Source: Adenophora triphylla var. japonica (taxonomy: Eukaryota > Streptophyta > Magnoliopsida > Asterales > Campanulaceae). Taken from it: DNA of 64,000 bases. A program made the translations under genes and the position numbers. Shown piece after piece: positions 1 to 11,960 of this stretch; position 1 is the stretch's first letter; every line of letters starts with the position of its first letter. The notes under the pieces were generated by a model. That model ran no database searches, was not told the origin of the DNA, and saw nothing but the letters and a program-made list of their open reading frames with translations. The stretch lies in the NCBI GenBank assembly GCA_022495995.1, contig JAFEMH010000520.1, positions 310,001 to 374,000 on the forward strand, given 5' to 3'.

Positions 1-620
1 CTTCTGAATAGCTTGCCTCCTTGAATAACGTACCTCGGAGCTTTCTTTTTGACAGCTCGAGCTTTCTTCTCGTCATCAGGCAGCTCGCCACTTTCTATGT
101 ACGCCTTCATTTCTTCGATCCAGCATTTCTCAGAAACCCAATTTCTTGAGGGGTCTTCTATGTATTGAATTTTGACCCTTTCATAAGCTGGGCTCTCAAG
201 ATAAGAGATAGGCTCTTCGTGTGGCTCGTCCGACGTAGCTAGCTTTGAGAGTAAGTCGGCTAACTCATTGTCTTCTCGACCAATCCTTTGGATCTCCCAG
301 AATTCCAATCCCTTCACCAATTCCTTCACTGTGTCGCAAGATTTGACTAAGGTGGAGTTTAGCACCTCATACTCGCCTCTGACTTGGTTGACTATTAATT
401 GAGAATCATAGTATGCCATGATTTTAGTCGCACCAAAGCACTTGGCATACTCTATGGCTGCTACCAGGGCTTCATACTCCGCCTGATTGTTGGATGCATC
501 GAACTTGAACCTTAGTGATTCCTCATACACGGTCCCGGTACTGGATCAATCAAAACAATCCCAGCTCCACCGACATTTTTGTAGCCGACCCGTCCGAGTA
601 GACCTTCCAAAGAATCGTCG
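1..620 (-). pseudogene. Second RNase H domain and linker to integrase, element A
   Basis: Translated on the minus strand in pieces, this stretch gives VYSDGS near 575-605, GAGIVLIDP near 545, then FDASNNQAEYEAL near 455-510 and DSQLIVNQVRGEYE near 380-420. These are the typical motifs of the extra RNase H of Tat elements, including an acidic DG-type start and a QAEYEAL helix. It continues into a linker ending KKKAPRYVIQGGKLF at the left edge, which in this family leads into the integrase zinc-binding region. At least two frameshifts near 540-570 break the frame, so no single long ORF covers it. It is part of the pol polyprotein rather than a separate gene. Confidence 0.75.
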
Positions 621-2784
621 GGTAAAGTAATGGCGGGCCGGGACTCGCTCTTTCCCTTTGGTTTTCTCCTTTTGAGCTCATTTGCTTTCATTTGTCCTCC
701 TTGGTGAACGTAAGCTCGACCAAGAAATCTGCTAGAGCTTGAGCCTTCAACGCCTTTTGAGGTTGATACTCGATGTCAAATTCCGCAAGGGTAATTGACC
801 AATTGAGCAAGCGACCTGAACTTTCTGGTTTGTGTAATATTTTTCTCAAGGGTGCATTCGTGAGCACCACAATAGGATGAGCCAAGAAATAAGCTCGCAG
901 CTTCCTTGAAGCTACGACTAAAGCATAAGCGACCTTCTCAGCGTTGTAGAATCTACCCTCTACATCTAATAGGGCCTTGCTGACGTAGTAAACAGGTTTT
1001 TGAAAACCTTCCTCTTCTCTCGACCAGATCGCTGCAGAATCGACTTGTCTCCCTTGCATGTATACACGAATAAGGTTTCACCAGTGGTCGAGCTGCTCAA
1101 TAGTGGAGGAGTAGCAAGGTATTCTTTAAGTTTTTGGAACGACAAATGACATTCGGCCGTCCACTCAAAGTTTTTCGTCCCCCTCAATGATTTGAAGAAG
1201 GGGAGAGACCTTTCAGCCGACTTGGATATAAAGCGACCTAAGGCTGCCACCCTGCCATTAAGTCGCTGCATCTCCTTTATGCTTGCTGGCTCCTTCATCT
1301 CGACTAGAGCCTTGATCTTCTTCGGGTTAGCTTCTATACCCCTCTGGGACACCATGAATCCAAGGAACTTTCCAGCTGCTACTCCAAAGACGCACTTGCT
1401 AGGATTGAGCTTCATGTCGTTTGCTCGCAGATTGACGAATGTTTCTTTTAGGTCGACCACGTGACGTTTGGCCTTAGTTTTGATGACCATATCGTCGACG
1501 TAGGCTTCCATGTTTCGGCCAATCTGTGAAGCAAAGACTTTGTTCACCATCCTTTGATAAGTCGCCCCTGCATTCTTCAATCCAAACGGCATCATGTTAT
1601 AGCAAGTGATGCCTCCACTGCTTGGAAGGTCGTTTTCACAATGTCGTCCTCGTGCATCTTTATCTCGGTGGTAACCCGAGTAAGCATCCAGAAGCCGAGG
1701 GTAGAGTGGCCAAGAATGGAATCAACAAGTTTGTCGATTCCGGGAAGGGGATAGCTATCCTTTAGGCAGTAAGGTTTAGAGTGGTGAAGTCGACGCACAT
1801 TCTCCATTTGCCATTTGCTTTCTTCACCATGACCACGTTGGCCAACCAAGTTGTATGAGTGGCCTCTTTAATTATACCTGCACTCAAAAGTTTTTGTACC
1901 TCAGCTTTTATGGCCTCTTCCTTATCACGAGCAAAGCTTCTCAATTTCTGGGGTCTGGGCTTTATAGTCGGGTTGACCTCAAGCCTATGAACGGCGACCT
2001 CTTCCTTGATTCCCCTCATATATTCTACTCGCCATGCGAAGACATCATTACTCTCTTTGAGTAACTCAATGATTTCTAGCCTTTCTTCAGCAGACAATTG
2101 TTTCCCAATCTGAATCTTTTGGTCGGGGTAGGAAGGGTTGGTGATTACTGATTCTAGCTCGTCCACGGGCTCCAGCTCTGGACCATCTCTGAACTGCAGG
2201 GTCTCAATGATGATCTCCCTGACCCTTTGTCTCTCCTCGGCCCCCAGGTGTGTAGCTTCTTCAGCTATCATATCATCCAGCTTATCTGCGACCTCACTGG
2301 TGGTGGTGGTGGCCCCCGAGTTATTGTCGATCTGGAGGCATAGGTCGCCTATGATGACTTGGTCGACCATAACTATGTCTGGATCGACCGCTGTGACTTC
2401 GGAGTGACGTGTCGGCTCAGCCATGACCTCGTCACTTGAGCGATAGGTCGACTCCTCCACATTGGTGATCGTAGATAGGCGGGTAGTTTTGGTGACTGAC
2501 TGGGACAGCTTTAAGTAACCATCTGCCGTCTCAATCTCTAGTTCTCTCTTCTTTCTTTCTCGAAGAACATGATCCAGGTAGGCTCGAGATGTGCCTTGTA
2601 CAGCCCTACTCCAAACAGTGTAGGAAACTTGACTCGGGTGGGGGATTGATGCCACCATTCCAAGCGCGACCTGACCAGGAATACCAAGTATAGCAGCATA
2701 GTCACTGTTCACATCTATCACAATAAATTGTACCTTCGATACGACCCTGTGGGGGTATTGGCCTAGGTCGACGTCAAGCTCAAT
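621..2784 (-). pseudogene. pol region of element A: protease end, reverse transcriptase, RNase H (frameshifted)
   Basis: Order from 2784 leftwards. The protease tail contains the YAAILG motif typical of the Tat 'LLGRPW' region. A charged linker follows, then the RT N-terminus with WRMCVDFTTLN at about 1770. The fingers/palm region has KDSYPLPGIDKLVDS. The palm has MPFGLKNAGATYQR and the catalytic YVDD motif (1492-1503). RNase H follows, with a frame switch near 1060, and ends near 688 with ALADFLVE. At least three frame changes (near 1060, 1600 and 1770) split the polyprotein into ORFs 688-1059, 966-1595, 1592-1849 and 1762-2721. One conserved-motif break at about 1667-1672 is a single inserted base beside an expected CAG codon. 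Product: replication polyprotein of an LTR retrotransposon, probably not translated intact. Confidence 0.85.
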
Positions 2785-5044
2785 CTAGCCTTTGGCATCA
2801 ACTCGATGGTTGGTGAAACCTTCCAATCTGCCATCATATCTTTCAAGTTGCTCGTTAGAAAGACCCATCTCCTGGAATGTCTTGTAAAACAAGATGTCTT
2901 TGCAGGCCCCCGTGTCGACTAAGAGTCTGCTCGTCGTACATCCGTCGATTAGACCTGGGATGACGAGAACTTGCTCCCTAGCTGCCATATTAGTTGCCAG
3001 TTCGTGGGGGTAGAAGGTGATCACCTCATCCCTGACATCTCTCCTTGGAGGCACATGTGGGGCTTTATTGAGCTGAAAGATTTTATGCTTGATGGATGTG
3101 TTGCTAGCCTGCTCTGTAATGACCCCCAAATTCAATCTAGGATGCCTTGGTCCTTGCTGTCCACCTGCTGGCTGCTCGCCTCCACCAGCTTGAGGCCTTT
3201 TCACATATGCGTCGAGCCTTCCCTGGTTGACCATTTTTTGGATGATACGCTTCAAGCCCAAGCAATCCTCCGTGAGATGTCCCGTATCTTTGTGGTAATC
3301 ACAGTACTTGCTATTGTCCCTTCTGAACTTGTTGCCTAGGTTCATTGGGGCAGGTGGAGCCAACTCGACTGCATTCATTATTTCTGTTCGACTCACCGTT
3401 AAGGGAGTGAAAGCCTCAGGCACCTTCTCTGTCGCCCTAGTCCTGTTCTTGCCATTCTTATTGTTACCTCCATTTTTGTTGGAGTCTTTCTTGTCATCAG
3501 CGGCCTCCACCTTGGGGCTCTTCCCATTCTTCTTTTCCTTTCTCTCCTCGGCTAATGCGACATTATAAACTTTCTCAAACAACTCCTGTCGAGTAGTGAC
3601 TGTACGAACCGTCAGCTCATAATCCATGTCTTCTGAGGAAATACCATTTCGGAAGCAATTGATCACCTCCCTGTCAGTGAGATCTTCCTCAATTTTATCA
3701 ACCATCTCCTTAAACTTGGTAAAGTAGCTCATTGAGCTTTCATTTTTTGCTTGCACCAAGTTGTTTAGATCGGTGACAGTCACCTTTCGAGCTCCAGCAG
3801 TTGAGAAGCGGTCTAGGAATTTTGTCCTGAAACACGTCCAGGTGGAGATGCTACCAGCTGCCAAACCATTGAACCAAGTTAGGGCTGCTCCCGTGAGTGT
3901 GCTTATGAGGGCTTTGCACATATTTTCGTCCTCATTGGCGATAAAGCACATTGTGGCTTCCAGGTGCGCTATATGACTCTTTGCATTGGTTGCCCCTAAG
4001 TACTTTTCTAGGAGGGGCAATCTAAAACCAGCAGGAGGTCGACTGTCAATCAGGTCCTTAGATAAGGGTCGAAGAGCAAAGTCAATTCGTTCGACCTTTC
4101 CATTATCCTTTTTCTTCTCATCCTCCCATTGTTCGAACTTCTTTTTCATCAACAACCATTCCCTAGCGTCGGGTCTGTCATCTCCTGCAGGGGGAACGAC
4201 ATTAGACCTCTGACCCTCACTTTTGGGGGGAGTTACCTGCCTGCTTCTCCTATCTCTGTGAGAAGGAACCCTTTCTGATCGAATTGGTGACCTATGTCTG
4301 TCATCTCTTGGTGGCGACCTGCGTCTTTCATCTCTGAGAGGCGACCTGCGCCTATGATCTCCGGGTGGCGACCTGCGCCTTTCCTCCCTTATAGGCGACC
4401 TGCGCCCATTCCTGTCCCTATGAGACTGTGATCTTTGTGTCCTGGCAGGCGAACCACGTCGGCTTCGATTGGCTTCTAAGTGCGTCCTAAAATCTGACTG
4501 AGCCTCCTGCTCCCTATTCCTGGTGAGGCTAGCCCTTAGGTCGTTGCTTGGCACATGAATGAGGGATGGAACCCGCTGCACTATCCTGTTATCGCCGTTC
4601 TGTCCCATGGTTTCATTAGGCCTAGCACTCCTGGCCTGTTCCCTGTTGGAAATTTGAGAGGGAGCCACCCTCTCTGACCTTCTATCCGCCTGCTCAGCCT
4701 CCTCCATGGCCAATAACTCGGCTAGAATCTGGGCTCGCTCCAACAAAGATTTCCTTTCTACTCAATGGGTTGGATGAGGGACCTGCCCTATTTCCAACAT
4801 TCAAATGAGCAGTTGGACGCTTAGGAGGAGGTGGAACTCCTTGTCCCTCCATGTGTCGTTTCCCTCTTCTCGTATCGGGCAATCCTCTGCCATCAGCAAC
4901 ACTGGTAGAGCGCGTTGCTCTACCATGAGGGCGATTTGGTGGGGGAGGAGGCAGATTTGTGTTTTCAGCATTTGCATTTGCATTGTTGTTTGCTTCTTCG
5001 TGCCCGAGTGAGGCCTCAGATACATGTCCGTCTGAAGTCACCAT
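2785..5044 (-). pseudogene. gag-protease of element A (one frameshift)
   Basis: The ATG at 5044 opens a 116-aa low-complexity N-terminus rich in Asn, Ala and Pro. A one-base frame change near 4745-4755 then leads into a 653-aa frame (4746-2785). That frame has an Arg/Ser-rich tract (about 4221-4461). A capsid-type retrotransposon gag domain follows (about 3620-4000, with ALTWFNGL and FLDRFS). Next comes a CX2HX4HX4C knuckle, CDYHKDTGHLTEDC (about 3262-3303). The aspartic protease start LVDTGA lies at about 2905-2925. Gag forms the virus-like particle and the protease cleaves the polyprotein. A homologous N-terminus is present in the second copy at 38069-38299. The long intact frame suggests moderate age. 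Confidence 0.85.
4221..4461 (-). repeat. Arg/Ser-rich 9-aa repeats inside gag of element A
   Basis: About four tandem units of the form RRRSPxRDx are seen, each about 27-30 bp, for example at 4313, 4343 and 4370 in plus-strand coordinates. Composition resembles the RS domains of splicing factors. It lies between the N-terminal low-complexity segment and the capsid-like domain. Confidence 0.7.
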
Positions 5045-5087
5045 TGTTGTAGGGTGAGAAAAATTTCGAGGTCAAGCTAAAGCACGT

Positions 5088-5105
5088 TTCCCGGCAATGG
5101 AACCA
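5088..5105 (-). promoter_or_regulatory. Primer binding site of element A
   Basis: On the minus strand the sequence TGGTTCCATTGCCGGGAA starts three bases after the LTR end. The same 18 bases occur at the same place in copy 2 (38344-38361). It resembles the TGGCGCCGTTGCCGGGGA type used by many Tat/Athila elements. I cannot assign the tRNA with certainty. Confidence 0.65.
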
Positions 5106-5108
5106 AAC

Positions 5109-5770
5109 TGATGCCGCAAGAAAAGTGCTTATCAATCTTCCTCCATGTGGCAGGACTGATCACCTGGCTCCTTGACCTGAAATCAGAACCCACGACTAGC
5201 CGGATGTGTCTCCGGCTTAGACCCTCGGGCATGAGAGTAAGTATTTGATGAGTGGAGAGCTAAAATGTACTGAATAATAAAATTCTGACAACAAAATAGC
5301 AGTTACCTTTGCACTGTTGGTAGTGATGAAATATTTATAGGTAATGACCGTTGTATATTTGGTGGTGCTATATGAGCTCCGAGATTTTAGCGGCAGTTAT
5401 TAGAAATGTGAACGTGCCTGTAACGTTCCCTGATTTATAGGGATGCGGTTATGGAAAGACTTAACCCACGTGCATCCACATCAGTTAGCTCGACGCTTGT
5501 TGATTAGGTCGAGGTCGCCATTTGGCGAATGGTCGACCTGACTGGCGGGTAGAGTGTGGATCGTACCCGTATTAGAGTTTGGATCATTAGGCCGAACTAA
5601 GTTAGGTCGGGACACAGCGTGTCGGACAATGAACTTAGTCGACTGATACATGAGATGGGCTTTGGGCCATGTACTGATTGGGCCTAGCCCACTGGATATG
5701 CTGAGACAGTAGTTGCTTTGAGGATTGGGCTTTATTTGCTTGGCCCATCTCGACACTTTTGGTATGTTCA
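5109..5770 (-). repeat. 5' LTR of element A (662 bp)
   Basis: It starts TGATGCC and ends TGTTCA on the plus strand (TG..CA). The right boundary is set by comparison with copy 2, where homology stops at the same TGTTCA (39022) and the flanks differ (agcac versus atgac). It contains many GGTCGA/GGTCGG hexamers. Confidence 0.85.
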
Positions 5771-6630
5771 AGCACATTGTCCTTGAAGCTTGCTCAACAC
5801 GAAACTCCAACGGCTATCTTCATCCCAAGGCTATAAATAGACCTTGTGTTCAAGCATGAAGATAACAAGATAGCTTGAGTTAAAAGAGACGTCAAAATTA
5901 TCAAAGTGTTGAAGCTCATCATCTCCGTGCATTTCTTTGAATCTTCAAACACTTACAAGCCTTCAAGATTATCCAACCCAGAAAATCTCTCAAGCCCTTT
6001 TGTAACACCATAGATTCATCAAGCTCTCTCTTTATCATTATAAAGAGCTCTTGAATCTTGCACACACACACATACACTGGTTATTGTCTAGGATTAGCTT
6101 CATAGAAAAAGATAGTTAGATTTGAGATTCTAAATTTGTATTCCTTTGTAACAGCTACTCAAATCAAATATACTATCTCCATTAGAAAATCCAAGACTAA
6201 CCATCTTGGTAGAGGACGTAGATCTTTAACGATTGAACCTCTCCAAATATCTTGTCATTACTTCCTGCACTTTACTTTTGTGTTCTTAAAGTTCTTCTAT
6301 CATTTCTTGTGTTTGATCTTCAATTGCATCCAACACCATATTGAATTGTGTTTATAGTACAAATCTGCCTAAGCCTATTTTTAACCTTGCGGTCGACCAC
6401 ACTCTCACTTTTGCGGTCGACCACACTCCCCTTTTACTACTAAGCTTTTATACTTAGAAACTTCCGCTGTGCATATTACTAAGCTTGAAAGTTGGTTTTT
6501 ACTTAACCACACTTTCAGCCCAAGTAAGCCAAGGTTGAATTTTCAAAAAGAGTAGAAAATTTTATACAGCTATTCACCCCCCCCCCCCTCTAGCTATTTT
6601 CATACTCTTGTTGCACCTTTGGGACCAACA
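5771..6630 (+). repeat. Sirevirus-type LTR, 3' part (U3 end, R, U5)
   Basis: Homologous to the 3' half of the Sirevirus LTRs at 41697-43175 and 54235-55709. Shared pieces are a CCAACGGCTA block just before a TATAAATA box (5831), then 'aagactaaccatcttggta' (6191-6209). A C-rich run before 'ctctagct' and the terminal CTTTGGGACCAACA are also shared. Its start is cut off by element A, which seems to have inserted into it. A 21-bp direct duplication built on GCGGTCGACCACAC lies at about 6390-6430. No PBS follows, so this is a 3' or solo LTR. Confidence 0.8.
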
Positions 6631-6712
6631 GAGGGCCTCTTGAACTCTGCCGATATCACGAAAAAGGATTAGCGACAACACTGGGGTAAGGACCCTTCTC
6701 AATCTTCCCTTC
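6631..6712. other. Short unassigned spacer between two LTRs
   Basis: This 82-bp stretch lies between the Sirevirus-type LTR end and the first array LTR. I see no gene or repeat in it; it may be old host or TE sequence. Confidence 0.4.
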
Positions 6713-8380
6713 TGTAAGTGCTCCAATTTGAGCTTGTTAGAATTTTCGTTAGAAAATTAACGAAAGTTATAACATTTCTAACAATTCCTAACAATCCTAA
6801 TCTTTCTAACAAAGTGAGGGTAAAATGGGCATTGTTATTTAAGGTTAAACCTTAAAAAGAATCTCAAAAAAGAAAAACAAAAGAAGAAAACCATAAATAG
6901 AAATGCTGGAAACATAAACTGGCTGCTTAATTTGAATTTCAAAAAGAAATATTCCTCTTGTCCAAAGCCGGAGCCGCATTTAATGAACAAAGGCACGCCG
7001 AGGGTTCCCTATCCGCGCGGAATGAGTTTGTCATCTCAGAGGGCTATAAATTGAGCCCTCCAAATACAAAAATAAGGAGCCACAACACATTTTGCACCGA
7101 ACCTCTGGCGAAATATAGAGAGAAAACAGTGAGAATTCACTTGAATTGTCACCATTTTCTCTCCAATATTTCCCAATTCATACTCATCCACTCACTCTCA
7201 TATTAAAGCCCTAAACACTCATACATACAAGCCAAACACTCAAGAACACAAGGAAGATTGGTAAACCCTCCTTCTCCTAACCCTAAATCTCAACCATGCA
7301 TGCATTTGCAAACTACAAAATGTAGTTCTTTCATCTTCTTGATCTAGATCTAAGAAGATCACCATGGAAGACCATCTCCATGGATGATCTTCTACAAAGA
7401 TCAAAATTATTTTCAAGTTCTCTTACTTTCTTGCAAAGAAAACTCATTTTCAAAACCCTAAAAACCATTTTCAAGCATAAAATCTCATTTTCAAAGGATA
7501 AAAATCCCCTTCCCAAGCAAATGAAATGCTTAGTCCTAATGTACCCCAAGGATGGTTTGGTATAGTTGATTCACCACTAAAATGTCTAGTGATCACTAAC
7601 CAAAACCTAGGGAAATGGGGACAAGCATGGATGCAAAACCCCCTTTAAAATCATATTCTCCTTCTTGGGAAGTTGCTGCCCAGTAGCAATTTTCCCAGAC
7701 CTCAGTCCATTATTTTAACTTTTGGACACAGATGAACTTGGAATTTGGTGTTGACTACAAAACACTTTTTGTAGCCAACATCCATAGCTTTCCAGAAATA
7801 TTTTTACTTTATTTTTTGGGTGAGTAAAACTCCTCTTTTCAAATTTTCTTTCAGAGGCTAGTTCATCAGCTTCTGGGAATCCAGATCTCATATCTGAGGT
7901 TTCCAGAAGGTTTTGACCCCTCAAATCTTCTCCAAAATGGAAAATTCCTTCGCACAAGTCTTATTTAAGGTGTCTAGAACAACTTTCATTCTCTGAGTTT
8001 ATCCAGATTATGAAGTTTTAAGACCGTTGAATCCATTTCAAAATCAAAGGTCCACTGCCTTTTTCATTCTGGCAGAAATGGCTCTCAACTTCAAAAGGTC
8101 TTTTGAGTACCAAATCTCAATCCAAAAATCCCCCAAAAAATCATGGGATCAGTTTAAAGTCTTAAAAAGATATCCCAATTTTTACTTTTCTGAGTTTCAA
8201 AGTATTTTGGCCAAAACACACACACACACACACACACAAATGATTTTCAGCTTGGAAGACTCGTTTTTACGAGGCATTCCGGTGCACACTAACGTCCTTC
8301 CCGGCGTGTAACATGACCTCCGAACCCAAATTTCTGATCTCGGGCTTTTTTCAAAGTTTTGGCCCTCAAAATTAAAATGG
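6713..8380 (+). repeat. LTR1 of the Tat/Ogre-like array
   Basis: About 1,668 bp, similar to LTR2 along its length. TATA box TATAAA at 7045-7050, about 25 bp after the palindrome ATCCGCGCGGAA (7011-7022) and TTGTCAT. A (CA)n microsatellite lies at about 8215-8238. The exact 3' end is uncertain by several bases because no flanking host junction is available. Confidence 0.8.
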
Positions 8381-8382
8381 CG

Positions 8383-8393
8383 TGGCGACTCCG
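8383..8393 (+). promoter_or_regulatory. PBS-like site after LTR1
   Basis: TGGCGACTCCG directly after the LTR, repeated after LTR2 (26283) and, with one change, after LTR3 (38050). It matches the start of the TGGCGACTC-type PBS known from Ogre/Tat elements. Confidence 0.6.
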
Positions 8394-10044
8394 TTCTTTT
8401 TCCCGTTGGGTTTTTTCAAAGAAACTACGAAAGGAAAATTTTCGATACATGGCGACACATCATCACAAAGTGGCGACTCACTGGGAAATAAGCTTTTTTA
8501 AAAAAAAAATGAATGATATTTGGTATATTGGTGGAAACCATTAAACTTCCCGTGCTACCGCCTCCTAACACGAGTCGGGGATAAATTGTGGTTTAACAAT
8601 CCCACGTACCGGTATCACCGTTTTCAAAAAAAAAGCTTTTGAGGGTCAAGCTTCCGTCCCAACTTTGAAAATCATTTGTGTGTGTGTTGATTTTTGCACA
8701 TTTTTCGTGTTGTTTTGGCCGCCTCGGAGAAAGTCAAAATTTTGACTGTCGGAATAATGTCCCTAACTCGTCGGAATTTTCGTGCTTATGTGCTTATGTG
8801 CTCATTAAATTTCAAAAAAAAAAAGGATTTCAAAAAAAAAAGAAAATTTTCAAAAAAATAAAATCATGCATCATATTTTTAAGACACATAAAAAAATTTC
8901 CTATTTTACTCGTAAAAGAATATAGACTACTTGCACACTACGCGCACGTGACCGTACACCGCACACTACGTCCCTAACCCGGAAATCCTTGTCGCGGTCC
9001 GTTTGGTCTTATTACGCCTCTGATGAGCACACAGACTACCCAAACATCCCATGGAGCCTCGTGTCGACCTATGCACTTGTCCGTGACACACTTTGTCCGA
9101 GACCCGGTTGGTTTTTAGTCCGGTCCGTGTCATGCCCCGTCTCGTGTATAGACCTTTCCTTTCAAGCCTTTGTCGGCATACCGACTCAATATCTTTCGGG
9201 ACCCTAATCGCCGAAGTTCTCGCCGGTTTTCCGCCGCAGACTTTGACCAAGATATTGACCGGCGCCTTGACTTCGGCTCGACCGGCACAAATTATACACC
9301 GACTCCCAAAGATTGACACCGAGTCATCAAGGATTAATGATTATTCCATGCCTAATTACGGCTTAACCGACGACAAGTCAAGATCAATTGTGGACGCTTA
9401 TCGGCCCAAATCATGCCGACTTTTCGTCGAGCCCCTGACATGATCTTGACTTTTGACGTCGCCTTGTCCGTAATTTACATCGAATGCTCGTTAAGACTCG
9501 ATTACCCGCCGACTTTTAGGATCGTTTTTCTTTCTCGGTCGGTGGGACCCGCTTGCCCTATAGACCCTCGCCCGGGCCGCCCACCCCGGGAGGTCGAAAT
9601 ACAGTGGAATACGAGGGGCTTATAGACGTAGTGACGGGGCCCACCGATCCAGATCCAGAGTAGTTTGCGAAAAGAAGAGCAATCTTTTCCAACCGATTAG
9701 GTTAATAAAACATGTTTTAAGTAAACGTGAACAAATAATCGCATGTCGCATGAGCCTAAAGCCCAAACACCTACCCTCCTTCCATTCCTGCACATCCGAA
9801 CCTTCGTGTCCTTTCCCCCGCAGCCTCCGCACAAAGCTTGGTTTCGGCACCGGTCATCGTTTGATTAGTTGGGAAGAGTCAAGCGCGTCATCGCCTTCGC
9901 CGTTTGTTCCGACTCCGGTTTCGTAATGTCTCGCATCGCCTGTAATGATGGGGATAACGTCACTCCGCCTCCCGGACCCTCGACAGAGCAACAAAGGGAA
10001 TCCGCTAGCGTAACGTATGAGGTTACGACAGAAGCACTTAAATA
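8394..10044 (+). other. Leader region of the first internal region
   Basis: AT-rich up to about 8900 (several A-runs), then abruptly CG-rich. I see no conserved protein domain. The short ORFs on both strands are not conserved and overlap each other. This fits the long untranslated leader of Ogre-like elements. Confidence 0.5.
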
Positions 10045-11960
10045 ATGGAGGCTATTAAGAGTCACGGTCCGGCCGCGCCTCAATCCGTATGGCACCTTCA
10101 CCGTGGAAGAAGACGAGGATGCCAACCCCACTCTCGCCGCCCGACTACACCAGATGCCGCCACCCACCTCCTATGGTGCCACTACCGTAACCCATGCTCC
10201 TCGATTTTCGGGCCGCCCACTCCCCAACCACGTACCACCGGATCCATGCAGCACTCGACGGCACAAATCAAATGGGGCAAAATCGCACGGAATGTCTTCT
10301 CATGGTCAGCTATCTCGAAATGCCACGCCTAATCGGGATCCCGCCTCGCCGGAACCGATCAATCCGACCTTCACAAAGAATGCCTACAGCTTCGAAATGC
10401 CGCCACAACTTGGTTCTGGGCCACGCCAGGAGCCCTCCTCGTAACAGCACTAGTTCACCAAGCTCCTCACACAAATCCATTCCTCACTGCACTTCTATGG
10501 GTTACCAAGCCCCCATCCCGTGTCATCCGAATCACCAGACCGCAGCACTCGTGTTACACACCTTCACCACAGTGCACCATGCAATTCAACAATCCGGACA
10601 AGCAGCCCCGCACTCAAGCCTACTTACGGGCCCCACTGGAAATCCAAGTTATCCGCTACATCGGGCCGCTCTCCACCTACTTTGCCGCTGAAAATCAACA
10701 AGAAGCCGCAAGGTTCTATCCTTTTGCTCGTGCTCCTACTCATGCTCCCCTGTGGTAACTCAAATTTCAGGATAGGTTTTCACCTACGTCCCCCGGATCG
10801 GCCGTTCCCTCCACCTCGGGCCCGCTTCCAGTGGTAGCTCCTCTCTAGCTCACCCACTAGCTTGAATGCCATGGTTCCGCCACAAGACCCTCATCCGGCC
10901 TCGGTTCATGGAGCAAGACAAGGAAATGAAAGCGCAGATCGCCGAACCGATCGCCAAGAAGCTCCGCCTTCCGCCTACTGCACTGACTCCATTGTTCCTC
11001 TCCCCACAAATTTGTGATGCCTAATCTCGGATCTCTTTGATGGGACCGCATGCCCGAAAACCCATTTGGACACATATACCTTGGCAATGAAAGCCAAAGG
11101 ATGTACCAATCAGCAAAGCTGGGCCGACTATTTCAGCCATCCTCAAGTCCAAAGGCCTTAAAGTGGTTCTTCCGTTTGAAACCCGAAGCCGTGGCTACAT
11201 GGGACCAGATTACCAATGCCTTCACAGAGAAATATAAGGCCAACTTGGAATGGGAAACAAATAGGGTTGACCTACAAACAACAAAGCCATGGCCCCGATG
11301 AGAATGTTGGGACTTTTACAAGCGGTGGAATCTCGAAACTCAAGTTGAAATGGCCATCCCTCCTTCCGAAGAGGAACAACTGACATCTTCCACTCATGCT
11401 TGAAACCACATTCCGAGAGCCTCCTCGCCACTTCCCATACTCGACTTACGGGCCATGGTTAACTCGCAACTAAGTTTGAAAAGGCTTACAATCAAGAACC
11501 GGCCGCCGCACTCCGCCTACGTATATCGGGCTCCTCCCGCAAACACCGCTCGCTTCCCGCCAAAGGCAAAGAGATGATTAACTATGCGGACAGAATGTAA
11601 CAACACGACTCCTTTTGCTCCCGTAAAAACCAAATGAGCCTGCACCACGGCCGTCATGAATCTCGAAAACTTTGGAATGCCTCCGAATGACATCTTTAGG
11701 GACTCGGTGAAAGAAGGCTTGCCGCCTTTGGAGAATTTCCAACCCGTAAATCCGAATGCTCCCGTGGATACTACAAAGTATTGTGCTTTTCATCAAGCTC
11801 ACTGACATCCGATCGACAACCGCTTTACTCGAAAAGGCAATCCAGGCTAATAGAGCAAGGAAAGTTGGAAGGCCCCGAAGGGCCTAACACAAGCTAAAAA
11901 TCCGCCGCCAAGGAACCATAATCGTGTGAATATGATTGAATGCGGAGAATCTTCGCATGC
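10045..11960 (+). pseudogene. gag relic of the first internal region
   Basis: Fragments in all three frames match the gag copies of the second internal region. The N-terminal YGTFTVEEDED block (about 10090-10120) corresponds to GTFTVDAK at 26540 and GTFTVEEEK at 30740. The capsid-like part at 11050-11301 contains WFFRLKPEAVATWDQI and FTEKYKANLEWE. A CX2H-type knuckle (YCAFHQAH, 11777-11800) lost its second half through substitutions. A closing block carries VNMIE near 11925-11940. Stops and frameshifts throughout make it a pseudogene. Base composition is strikingly CG-rich compared with the homologous part of the second internal region. Confidence 0.75.

Larger units (their letters stand above)
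1..5770 (-). mobile_element. Ty3/gypsy element A (Tat lineage), 5' part, truncated by window edge
   Basis: Reading from 5770 leftwards the order is 5' LTR, PBS, gag, protease, RT, RNase H and a second RNase H. The integrase and 3' LTR lie beyond position 1. The second RNase H-like domain after the usual one is a hallmark of the Tat clade of plant Ty3/gypsy elements. LTR ends are TG..CA. A partial second copy at 38078-39022 fixes the LTR boundaries independently. Element A appears to have inserted into a Sirevirus LTR whose 3' part follows at 5771. The expected left TSD partner of 'agcac' (5771-5775) would lie outside the window. Reading frames are long but carry a few frameshifts. Confidence 0.85.

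Noticed and set aside
1192..1464. Plus-strand ORFs opposite element A pol and gag
   Set aside because: Shadows of the minus-strand retroelement frames, without domains.
5109..6630. One 1,522-bp LTR ending TGTTGGTCCC on the minus strand for element A
   Set aside because: Copy 2 (38365-39022) shows that the LTR ends at TGTTCA (5770). The remainder aligns with the opposite-strand Sirevirus LTR, so these are two different LTRs.
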